A program made the position numbers and the translations under genes. DNA of 64,000 bases. It comes from Fluviicola sp. XM-24bin1 (GTDB lineage: Bacteria; Bacteroidota; Bacteroidia; Flavobacteriales_D; Crocinitomicaceae). Below the pieces are notes generated by a model. That model ran no database searches. It worked only from the letters and a program-made list of their open reading frames with translations, and had not been told where the DNA came from. The DNA lies in contig QCWI01000009.1 of NCBI GenBank assembly GCA_003149635.1, forward strand, positions 124,001 to 188,000, read 5' to 3'. Shown here piece after piece: positions 53,512-62,411 of this stretch (its first letter is position 1; each line of letters starts with the position of its first letter).

Positions 53512-54078
53512 TTATTGCGCGCCTGGCGTTCCGTCTCCAGAATTGTTTGTCGCTGCCGCTTTCGCTAACGCTTCTTGCTCCAACTTCAACAATTCCATCA
53601 TCACAACGTCCGTTACATCGTTATCCGGGTTCACGTACAATCCGCTATTCACATCCATAATGTAATCGTACTTCTCACGCTTAGCAACCAATTCTACTGC
53701 CTCACGAATCAATTCTTGAATCGGAGCTTCCAATTCTACCCGATACGCCTGCATTTCGAACTGAGCACTTTGCTGGCGCTTCTGGTACTCTTGTTCTTTA
53801 GATTCAATCTGACGTTGCTTAACGCTCAACATTGTTGGAGATCCACCTTTCGCTTGTAAATCTTGGTATTGTGTATATAAATCCGTTAGATCAGCTTCCA
53901 ATCCTTGGATCTCTTCAGCAAGCATCCCTTGGAAATCACGCATTTCCTGCTCTGCCGTTTTACTCATTTGTAGGGTATCCCAAAGCATTTGCGATTTCAC
54001 ATGTCCTACTTTAGTTTGAGCTGCTGCAGTTCCTGCAAATCCAACCAATACAACTAATGCGATTAAAATCTTCTTCAT
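53512..54078 (-). CDS. OmpH/Skp-family periplasmic chaperone
   Basis: 188 residues with signal peptide (to TAAAQ) and the Skp pattern: VGHVKSQMLWDTL start, a long charged coiled coil (about 40-125) and a C-terminal YDYIMDVNSGLYVNPDNDVTD. Skp holds unfolded outer-membrane proteins during transit to BamA. The last 20 residues are low-complexity Ala/Asn/Gly. Last of the uppS-bamA-ompH-ompH string; paralogue of the preceding gene. Confidence 0.87.
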   Translation of the reverse strand: MKKILIALVVLVGFAGTAAAQTKVGHVKSQMLWDTLQMSKTAEQEMRDFQGMLAEEIQGLEADLTDLYTQYQDLQAKGGSPTMLSVKQRQIESKEQEYQKRQQSAQFEMQAYRVELEAPIQELIREAVELVAKREKYDYIMDVNSGLYVNPDNDVTDVVMMELLKLEQEALAKAAATNNSGDGTPGAQ

Positions 54079-54111
54079 CTTGTTTGTTTAAACGTTTTCT
54101 TTCCTTTTTAT

Positions 54112-54627
54112 CTATTTTACATCGACATCCAACTCTCGCAATACCAAGTCGCTGATGTCATATTTAGGATCCGCAAAAACCAGATTACTTTGGTTGGCTT
54201 TATCGAATACAAAAACATATTTCTTTCGTGACGCGACCGCTTGCATAGCATCGTAGACCTTGTCCTGAATTGGCTTGATCAGCTCTTGTCGCTTCTGAAA
54301 GTACTCGCCCTTCACTCCGAAACGTGCTTTTTGCATCTGCATCGCTTCGTCTTCTAGGCGCTTAATTTCTTCCTTACGCTTTGCGCGTTCTTCTTCCGGC
54401 AATAATACTTCTTCACGAGCGAAATTCTCTTTCTTCATGCGAAGTACATCATAGCGCTTTTCAATCTCCTTCGTCCAACGATCTGCCAATTGATCCAATT
54501 TATCCTTAGCCGCCTGATACTCTGGAAGCTTAGTTAAAATGTAATCGGAGTCGATGTAAGCATACTTCTGACTAAAGGCAAACCCTGTGCCAAAAACGAA
54601 AGCGAGCGCTAGAAACAATGTTTTCAT
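54112..54627 (-). CDS. OmpH/Skp-family periplasmic chaperone
   Basis: 171 residues from ATG 54627, giving signal peptide TLFLALAFVFGTGFAFSQ. KYAYIDSDYILTKLPEYQAA, a coiled coil rich in Lys/Glu, and KYVFVFDKANQSNLVFADP then YDISDLVL match OmpH. Same role and origin as the downstream copy. It follows bamA by about 55 bases. Confidence 0.88.
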   Translation of the reverse strand: MKTLFLALAFVFGTGFAFSQKYAYIDSDYILTKLPEYQAAKDKLDQLADRWTKEIEKRYDVLRMKKENFAREEVLLPEEERAKRKEEIKRLEDEAMQMQKARFGVKGEYFQKRQELIKPIQDKVYDAMQAVASRKKYVFVFDKANQSNLVFADPKYDISDLVLRELDVDVK

Positions 54628-54682
54628 AATAGAACTTTTGCCTTGCCGAACGGCGAAATTAATCATTTATTGCCAGACGTGA

Positions 54683-57241
54683 TTATAATTCTCCAAGGTT
54701 CATACCGATTGTAAAGTTCAATTGTGTATGGAAACCTTTTGTATTGATGTTGTTATTCACTTCTCCAACCGCAAAGCCTTGCGACCAAGGATCTAGACGG
54801 TCAAAGCCCCATCCGTAATCCAATCCAAGCATACCAAACATTGGAAGGAATACACGTACTCCGACACCAGCTGCTCGTTTCACGTTAAACGGATCAAAAT
54901 CTCGGAACGAAGGGAAGGTATTTCCTGCCTCAGCAAATCCTAATACGAAGAAGGTCGCTGATGGGTTCAATGAAATTGGATAACGCAATTCTAATGTGTA
55001 TTTCGCGATTAGTGGATCTCCCGCATCGGAACTCATAGATCGATCTGGGTAACCGCGCATTGCAATGATCTCCTGACCTCCGATCTGGTTCACACCTGTC
55101 AATCCACTTCCTCCCATGTAGAAACGCTCAAACGGTGTCAAGCCTTTCCCCTCGTTGTAGAAGCCCATGAATCCGAAACCGAAACGCGGCATCAAAATCA
55201 ATTTCTTGTCAGCTGTCAACGGGAAGTACCATTCTCCAGTCAATTTCAATTTGTAGTATTCCAACCACTGGTAGCGATCTTGGTCATCCAATCCTACGTA
55301 GTCTTCAATTCCATCCCACTGAGAATAAGGAATCGTCGCCTTTCCAACGAAACGTAAAGTCGATCCACCTTGAGGATAAATCTGAGACGTCACTGAGCTG
55401 CGAATTAACGTGTATTTAAAGGCGAAATCGTTCGCATATCCATTGGTAAAGAGTCCGAATTGTGGTGAATCTTTCACAAAGTACTGCTGGTACGAAAGTT
55501 CGTAGTTCGCTGTAAAGTAATCGTCCGGGAATTTCTTACGACGACCAAATCCAACCCCGGCTCCACCAATACGTAATCCTGCGAACTGATCGTTCGTCGG
55601 TGCAAATCCATTTCCGATCAAGTTCCAAACTCCCCAAACAGTCAATGAATTTGGTTTTTTACCTCCTAACCAAGGTTCTGTGAATGAGATGTTGTATCCA
55701 CGGAAGAATCGTCCGTTAGTTTGTGCACGAATTGAAATGCGCTGACCATCACCACCCGGTAACGGTGCCCAAGCTCCTTTCTTGAAGAAGTTCTTCGTAC
55801 TAAAGTTGTTGAATGTCAAACCTAGCGTACCGATAATTCGACCGCGACCGTCAAGTCCAGTTCCACCATAACCACCGGAAAGTTCAATTTGATCAGATGA
55901 TTTTTCCTCCACCACGTATTCAATATCTACCGTACCGTCGGCAGGGTTTGGAATCGGGTTAATCTGGAAGGCTTGTTCATTGAAATATCCCAATTGCGCC
56001 AACTCCCGCTGGGTTCGCATGATATCATTCTGATTGAAGAGATCACCCGGTTTCGTCCGAATTTCACGCCTAATTACGTAATCATTCGTTTTGGTATTTC
56101 CAGAAATAATCACACGTTTCACACGCGCTTCTTTCCCTTCAATGATTCGCATTTGATAGTTGATCATGTGGTTCTCCACACTCATTTCAACCGGAATTAG
56201 ATTGAAGAACAAATACCCACGATCACGGTACAATGACGAAATGTTTCGACCGTCCTGACTCATGAACAAACGTTGATCTAACAACTCTTTGTTGTACAAA
56301 TCTCCCTTCTTAATTCCCAAAACGGTATCAAGGAAAGTAGATCGGAATTTTGTGTTTCCAATCCATTCAATATCTCCGAAGTAGTATTTCTCGCCTTCGT
56401 CAATTCGGATGTTGATGGCCAGATTCTTCTCATTGATTTGATATACAGTATCGAATGCGATTTCGGCATCTCTCAAACCTACTTTCGTAAACTTCGACAT
56501 CATCGCTTCCTTATCACGCTTGTACGCAGATGATGAGAACTTAGAACGCTTGAAGAATCGCCAGAAGGCTTTCTGCTTGGTATCCTTCATCGCCATGCGC
56601 AACTTCCATGTTGGAACAGCCGTATTGCCCTCAAAATTCAACTCACCGATTCTAACTTTCTCTCCTTTATCGACATTGATGTAGAAGATTTCAGAACCAT
56701 TAATGAGCGTATCCTGAACACGCTTGATATTTACGTTTACGTTGTAAAATCCTTTCTCGCGGAAATACCCACGAATCTTCGATTTTGTAGCAAAAACAAG
56801 GTTTTCAGTAATCGTTTTTCCTGAGAACAAGGAGATTTCCTCACGTACTTTATCGACCTCACGACGTGGTAAACCTTGGAATCGGAATCGGGATAATTTC
56901 GGTCTTGGTGCGAGCTTAATCACCAAATAAATAACTCCGGCTACTTCTTTCTCCGCGTAAATCTCAACGTCTGAGAAGATGCCTTCGTTCCATAAATTCT
57001 TAACAGCCTTAGTGATTTTTTCCCCGGGAAGTGTGATTTGAGATCCTTGTCTCAATCCTGCGATCAATCGAATAGCATTGTGATCGTAGTTATCTGCTCC
57101 TTCAACGCGAATTGGGCCTAAGGTATATTCCTGAGGTGTCTTGTAATCGATATTCAGCCCGATAGAAACCGGTTGTGCGAATGCCACCATTGGTAACATC
57201 ATTGCACATACAAGTAGTAATCGTAAGGTTGTTCGTTTCAT
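54683..57241 (-). CDS. bamA: Outer-membrane protein assembly factor BamA
   Basis: 852 residues. Signal peptide (to VAFAQ), five POTRA-like units in about 25-440 (for example VEGADNYDHNAIRLI, GELNFEGNTAVPTWKLR, VKRVIISGNTKTNDYVI) and a 16-strand Omp85 barrel from about 450 to the end, with the conserved region GGSGLTGVNQIGGQEIIAMRGYP (the RGY-type loop) near 715-735. Inserts beta-barrel proteins into the outer membrane. Starts 3 bp after uppS. Confidence 0.95.
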   Translation of the reverse strand: MKRTTLRLLLVCAMMLPMVAFAQPVSIGLNIDYKTPQEYTLGPIRVEGADNYDHNAIRLIAGLRQGSQITLPGEKITKAVKNLWNEGIFSDVEIYAEKEVAGVIYLVIKLAPRPKLSRFRFQGLPRREVDKVREEISLFSGKTITENLVFATKSKIRGYFREKGFYNVNVNIKRVQDTLINGSEIFYINVDKGEKVRIGELNFEGNTAVPTWKLRMAMKDTKQKAFWRFFKRSKFSSSAYKRDKEAMMSKFTKVGLRDAEIAFDTVYQINEKNLAINIRIDEGEKYYFGDIEWIGNTKFRSTFLDTVLGIKKGDLYNKELLDQRLFMSQDGRNISSLYRDRGYLFFNLIPVEMSVENHMINYQMRIIEGKEARVKRVIISGNTKTNDYVIRREIRTKPGDLFNQNDIMRTQRELAQLGYFNEQAFQINPIPNPADGTVDIEYVVEEKSSDQIELSGGYGGTGLDGRGRIIGTLGLTFNNFSTKNFFKKGAWAPLPGGDGQRISIRAQTNGRFFRGYNISFTEPWLGGKKPNSLTVWGVWNLIGNGFAPTNDQFAGLRIGGAGVGFGRRKKFPDDYFTANYELSYQQYFVKDSPQFGLFTNGYANDFAFKYTLIRSSVTSQIYPQGGSTLRFVGKATIPYSQWDGIEDYVGLDDQDRYQWLEYYKLKLTGEWYFPLTADKKLILMPRFGFGFMGFYNEGKGLTPFERFYMGGSGLTGVNQIGGQEIIAMRGYPDRSMSSDAGDPLIAKYTLELRYPISLNPSATFFVLGFAEAGNTFPSFRDFDPFNVKRAAGVGVRVFLPMFGMLGLDYGWGFDRLDPWSQGFAVGEVNNNINTKGFHTQLNFTIGMNLGEL

Positions 57242-57244
57242 TAA

Positions 57245-57988
57245 TTATTTTTCTAAAGGTTCTGAAACCAAGCCAAAGCGTCTGTCTCGACTTTGATAAT
57301 CTAAGACTGCTTTGTACAAATCGTCTTTTTTGAAATCGGGCCAAAGCACATCCGTAAAGTGGAATTCCGAGTAAGCAATTTGCCACAGCAAGAAGTTACT
57401 TACACGATGCTCTCCACTGGTTCGAATGAGCAATTCTGGATCTGGCATCCCTTTGGTTGCCAAGTGTGCTGAAATGAGCTCGCGATCAATTTCATTCTTA
57501 TCCAGACTTCCCGCGTTTACCAGATCAGAGATTTGTTTCACGGCTTCAACCATTTCCCATTGCGCACTATAATTCAAAGCTAAAACAAGGTTGACCCCTG
57601 TATTGTTACGCGTACGTTCATACGCTGCTTTCAATTCATCCTGACAGCTCGCTGGAAGTCCGCTGGTATGACCAATAGTTCGGATGACAACATTGCTTTC
57701 GTCTAATTCATCTACTTCTTTACCAATGGTACGAACAAGTAGATCCATCAGACCGTCTACCTCATTTTTTGGTCTTCCCCAGTTTTCCGTCGAAAAAGCA
57801 TACAAGGTCAAGTATTCTACATTGAGTTCTTGTGCTGCTTTTAAGGCTTCACGAACCGCCTCTACACCGAAATTATGTCCAAACAAGCGTTCTTCACCTT
57901 GTTGTTGAGCCCAACGACCATTCCCATCCATAATGATGGCGATGTGTCGGGGCGTATTATTTCGGTCTATGCGTTCTAGGATGGTCAT
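57245..57988 (-). CDS. uppS: Undecaprenyl diphosphate synthase (cis-prenyltransferase)
   Basis: 247 residues, usual length. IIMDGNGRWAQQQG (catalytic Asp), LTLYAFSTENWGRP, and PDPELLIRTSGEHRVSNFLLWQ are the family blocks. Makes the C55 lipid carrier for peptidoglycan and surface glycans. Head of the uppS-bamA-ompH-ompH operon, divergent from nothing: the preceding genes atpC and atpD read the same way but end at a terminator. Confidence 0.95.
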   Translation of the reverse strand: MTILERIDRNNTPRHIAIIMDGNGRWAQQQGEERLFGHNFGVEAVREALKAAQELNVEYLTLYAFSTENWGRPKNEVDGLMDLLVRTIGKEVDELDESNVVIRTIGHTSGLPASCQDELKAAYERTRNNTGVNLVLALNYSAQWEMVEAVKQISDLVNAGSLDKNEIDRELISAHLATKGMPDPELLIRTSGEHRVSNFLLWQIAYSEFHFTDVLWPDFKKDDLYKAVLDYQSRDRRFGLVSEPLEK

Positions 57989-58070
57989 TTCACCTATGTC
58001 AATTAACGAAGTTACGGAATCTATCGTATGTGTTCTAATAATTCGGTTGGAGGCTTAACGTACTTTAACA

Positions 58071-58111
58071 AAAAAGAGGGAGACAGTTTAACCTATTTCC
58101 CTCTTTCACAG
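58071..58111 (-). terminator. Terminator of atpD-atpC
   Basis: On the minus strand GAAAGAGGGA ... TCTCCCTCTTTTTT with a 14-base loop, 15 bases after the atpC stop. Confidence 0.7.
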
Positions 58112-58125
58112 TGTTTTATCACGAG

Positions 58126-58413
58126 CTATTCTGCTAGCACGATCACTTTGTTGTTGGTCATTTCAACCACACCTCCGTTGATCGCGACGCGAATTGTATT
58201 CTTGTTAGAACCATCTACGGTAACTTTATCGTTCCCTTCTTCTGCAGTATATGGTTTCTCCAAGTCTACTTTTACATCACCTTTTGCTAGTGCTGAGATG
58301 ATGGGCGCGTGTCCATTCAATACCTGAAACGATCCGTCCAATCCTGGAAACTGCACTGCAGTCGCCTCGCCTTGGAAGACCATAGATTCAGGTGTGATGA
58401 TTTCTAATTGCAT
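58126..58413 (-). CDS. atpC: F1 ATP synthase epsilon subunit
   Basis: 95 residues: the beta-sandwich domain only (LEIITPESMVFQGEATAVQF, GSFQVLNGHAPIISALAKG); the C-terminal helical domain found in E. coli (138 residues) is absent, as usual in Bacteroidota. 18 bp after atpD. The rest of the ATP synthase genes are not in the window. Confidence 0.93.
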   Translation of the reverse strand: MQLEIITPESMVFQGEATAVQFPGLDGSFQVLNGHAPIISALAKGDVKVDLEKPYTAEEGNDKVTVDGSNKNTIRVAINGGVVEMTNNKVIVLAE

Positions 58414-58431
58414 GTCGCTGTACTTTTAGTA

Positions 58432-59949
<1,518 letters not shown>

Positions 59950-59991
59950 TTATTGAGTTAAATTCAATTCCGCGCTTACAGAATTTTGGCG

Positions 59992-60020
59992 CAAATATAC
60001 GGCTTTTCTTACAATAACAA
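59992..60020 (-). promoter_or_regulatory. Promoter of atpD-atpC
   Basis: On the minus strand TTG (60020-60018), an 18-base spacer and TATATTTG (59999-59992), with a 55-base leader to atpD. Confidence 0.65.
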
Positions 60021-60075
60021 GATGGATTTCAAAAAAGCTATCAACGATGAAATGATTTTATCAACACATATAAAC

Positions 60076-60222
60076 AGACGCTAGACTCTAGACAGTAAGA
60101 CACTAGATTTATTTATGGTACGAATGGACTTTTCGATCTTTTGCCTTCTTGACTGTTCGAATCGATATTACATCCAAAAGACAAAAAGTCTAGAAGCGAC
60201 TGCAAGGATCGATCTAGCGTCT
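60076..60222. repeat. Repeat element with perfect 10-bp inverted ends
   Basis: AGACGCTAGA at 60076-60085 and TCTAGCGTCT at 60213-60222, with several CTAGAC-like units inside. The right end reaches the stop codon of the lipoprotein gene. Confidence 0.55.
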
Positions 60223-60733
60223 ACTCCTCCATCTTCACAAAGTGCTTATAAATAAATCCTCCGTTCGGGATTTCAATTTCAATAGACATCCGTCCCTCGT
60301 TCAAACGTATAATTTCAGCACACCCTTGCTTAAACTGTAATTTAAAGACGATATCGTCAGAACAGAGTTTTTTGTCCTCGATAGTATAAGGTGAAGGAAT
60401 TCCTAAAAGGTTTTCACTAAGCTCTTGCTTGCCCTCAGTTGCCACAGTCATGTTTCCATTCTCACGAAATGCGAAAAGGATCTCACCCACTGGAGCAATT
60501 CCTGGCCCCATACGATCAGCCCCAACTCCGATTAGCACCCAATCACCGTAAAGTTCCTCCATGTTGATATCAAAGGGAACTTCATTGGATGGTTTCTCAG
60601 CATCTCCATCCGATTCATTCATTTTTCTGATTTCTTCTTTATCCGCCGCAGTTTCTTTATCGCTTTCGGACATACTACATCCTGAGTTCAGAACGACCAG
60701 AAAAAGAACAAGCAGGGATGCTATTGATCTCAT
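60221..60733 (-). CDS. Lipoprotein, possibly lipocalin-like
   Basis: 170 residues with lipoprotein signal ending LNSGCSMS. A charged linker is followed by ELYGDWVLIGVGADRMG and a beta-rich C-terminus (GEILFAFRENGNMTVA, DDIVFKLQFKQGCAEI, RMSIEIEIPNGG). The GDW motif after a linker recalls lipocalin-like lipoproteins of Bacteroidota. Two bases separate it from the permease gene, so it is in the rbfA-permease operon. Function unknown. Confidence 0.7.
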   Translation of the reverse strand: MRSIASLLVLFLVVLNSGCSMSESDKETAADKEEIRKMNESDGDAEKPSNEVPFDINMEELYGDWVLIGVGADRMGPGIAPVGEILFAFRENGNMTVATEGKQELSENLLGIPSPYTIEDKKLCSDDIVFKLQFKQGCAEIIRLNEGRMSIEIEIPNGGFIYKHFVKMEE

Positions 60734-60735
60734 AA

Positions 60736-61956
60736 TTAAGATTTTACACTTCTTCGAATCAGGTAGGCGACTGGAAAATAACTAAACAATATAGAAAGTA
60801 CGGAAACCAGAGCGAAGATCAACAAGCCATCCATGACACTCAAGCCAATTGGGAAAGCTTCTCCTCCTGAATTCGGCATTTTTATTAACGCGAATTGCAT
60901 CTGCGCCGCACAAACAATGTATCCAAGAGTCAACCCGAAGAGAATTCCCTTTCCAGAGATCAATAGACCTTCGATAAAGAAGATTCGGAAAATGTAATTG
61001 CGCGGAGTTCCGAAACTGACCATCGTGTTCACATTTTCAAGCTTCTCAACGAAGAGCATTGTGAGAGAGGCCACCAAATTGAATGCCGCCAATACGAAAA
61101 TAAACAAGAGGATAATTAAGACAATGATTCGCTCGGATTGACTGGTCTTGAAAATCAGTTCGTTCTTTTCATAACTCGTTTTCACTCGAAAATCCTTCCC
61201 GACTAATTTTTGAATGCGCTCTTTGAGTTCTCCATTATCCACTCCTTTTTTCGCATCGATATAAATGGCCGAAATTTGATTTTCTTCATTGTATTCCAAA
61301 AGATTTTGGGCAAGATCAAACGGGATCACCATAAACTGTGTGCTTACCTCACGGTTGTAACTCATCGTTCCCGCCAAGCCTATCTTTTCCTGTTTGAATG
61401 GACTTTTCCCAGGGCGAATTTTCGCATCTCTTTTCGGAACGTAGCAGTCGATCTTTTCAACACCGAACTCTTTTGGAATAAAGCCTTCCAATTTACCAAG
61501 CACTCCAGCTCCAACAATCGCACGATCTTCTCCGTCCTTACGTAAAATCGCCTGACCTTCTCCCATATTTTTCGACATGTTCGTCATTTTTAGGAAAGAA
61601 GGTTCTACTCCGATCATATTAACGCTTACCCACTTCTTCTCACGCTTCAGAATCACGACTTCCTCCACCACTCGACTCGTACTGGCGATACCTTCTAGCT
61701 TAGCCAGTTTTTTCATATCGATGCGGTCTTCGTTGAAAGATTTTCCTTTCTCAACGCGAATAGTAATATCCGTATCAAACTCCGAATACAATTTCTCAAT
61801 CATCGTTTCAATTCCATTGAAGGCTGAAAGCAAAACAATCAAGGTGGCAGTAATGGTAGCAATACCGATAACTGAAATCCGTGTAATCAAATTGATTACA
61901 TTCTTCTTCCTTTTGGTGGAAAGATATCGGCGCGCTATGAAATAGGGTACGTTGAT
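60736..61956 (-). CDS. LolC/E-type ABC transporter permease, apparent ATC start
   Basis: FtsX/LolC-E family permease: TM1 (RISVIGIATITATLIVLLSA), a large periplasmic domain, then TM2-4 in the C-terminal 150 residues (about 250-406 of the longer frame). Lipoprotein export is the expected role if its partner ATPase exists elsewhere. The frame runs without a stop back to rbfA: after the rbfA TAG come CGC ATC AAC GTA, then codons for PYFIARRYLSTKRKKN, which match the conserved N-terminus of the family. The position where relatives have Met is ATC (61956-61954). The first usual start is TTG at 61890, losing 22 conserved residues. Coordinates use the ATC. Confidence 0.8.
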   Translation of the reverse strand: MNVPYFIARRYLSTKRKKNVINLITRISVIGIATITATLIVLLSAFNGIETMIEKLYSEFDTDITIRVEKGKSFNEDRIDMKKLAKLEGIASTSRVVEEVVILKREKKWVSVNMIGVEPSFLKMTNMSKNMGEGQAILRKDGEDRAIVGAGVLGKLEGFIPKEFGVEKIDCYVPKRDAKIRPGKSPFKQEKIGLAGTMSYNREVSTQFMVIPFDLAQNLLEYNEENQISAIYIDAKKGVDNGELKERIQKLVGKDFRVKTSYEKNELIFKTSQSERIIVLIILLFIFVLAAFNLVASLTMLFVEKLENVNTMVSFGTPRNYIFRIFFIEGLLISGKGILFGLTLGYIVCAAQMQFALIKMPNSGGEAFPIGLSVMDGLLIFALVSVLSILFSYFPVAYLIRRSVKS

Positions 61957-61959
61957 GCG

Positions 61960-62295
61960 CTACTTTTTTAATAGTTCATCAATCTCGTTGGCGTAATCCA
62001 AAGAATCATCTATATGAAAGGACAATTCCGGAATTCGACTCATGTTCTTCAATCGTTTACCTACTTCTCCACGGATTTTAGAGACGTTCAACTTGATATT
62101 TTCCAACACCTCCTCCTTCGGCGGCCCGGCAAATACACTGACATAACAACGAGCCAACGACAAATCTGGTGTCACACGAACAACAGTGGCCGAAACCATC
62201 GCACCGAGACATAACTCCCGTGCATTGCGCTGAAAAATCATGGAAAGCTCTTCCTGAACCACCCGTTCTACTTTGTTTTGTCGAATTGAACTCAT
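61960..62295 (-). CDS. rbfA: Ribosome-binding factor A
   Basis: 111 residues, normal length. RQNKVERVVQEELSMIFQRN, VTPDLSLARCYVSVF and the C-terminal ELSFHIDDSLDYANEIDELL match RbfA, which matures the 16S rRNA 5' end and helps in cold adaptation. Its TAG stop is 3 bases before the likely permease initiation site. The promoter TACTTTTG lies directly upstream. Confidence 0.94.
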   Translation of the reverse strand: MSSIRQNKVERVVQEELSMIFQRNARELCLGAMVSATVVRVTPDLSLARCYVSVFAGPPKEEVLENIKLNVSKIRGEVGKRLKNMSRIPELSFHIDDSLDYANEIDELLKK

Positions 62296-62299
62296 ACCG

Positions 62300-62307
62300 C
62301 AAAAGTA
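62300..62307 (-). promoter_or_regulatory. -7 element of rbfA (leaderless)
   Basis: Minus-strand TACTTTTG ends four bases before the rbfA ATG. Confidence 0.65.
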
Positions 62308-62395
62308 AATAATAATGAATAAGGAATCATGAATAAGCGCCTTTGGAGAGGGACGCTATTCATTATTCTTTATTTCACTATTCATTATTATTAAA
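62308..62395. repeat. AT-rich spacer with inverted GAATAA/ATTCAT units
   Basis: Units such as ATAATGAATAAGGAATCATG and the opposite ATTCATTATTCTTTATTTC flank a GC-richer core (GCGCCTTTGGAGAGGGACGC). Similar AT-rich units occur near 53290-53350. No gene. Confidence 0.45.
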
Positions 62396-62397
62396 TC

Positions 62398-62405
62398 TAT
62401 CTTTG
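62398..62405 (+). promoter_or_regulatory. -7 element of the ABC exporter gene
   Basis: TATCTTTG six bases before the ATG at 62412, giving a leader of about two bases. Confidence 0.6.
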
Positions 62406-62411
62406 TCTCGA

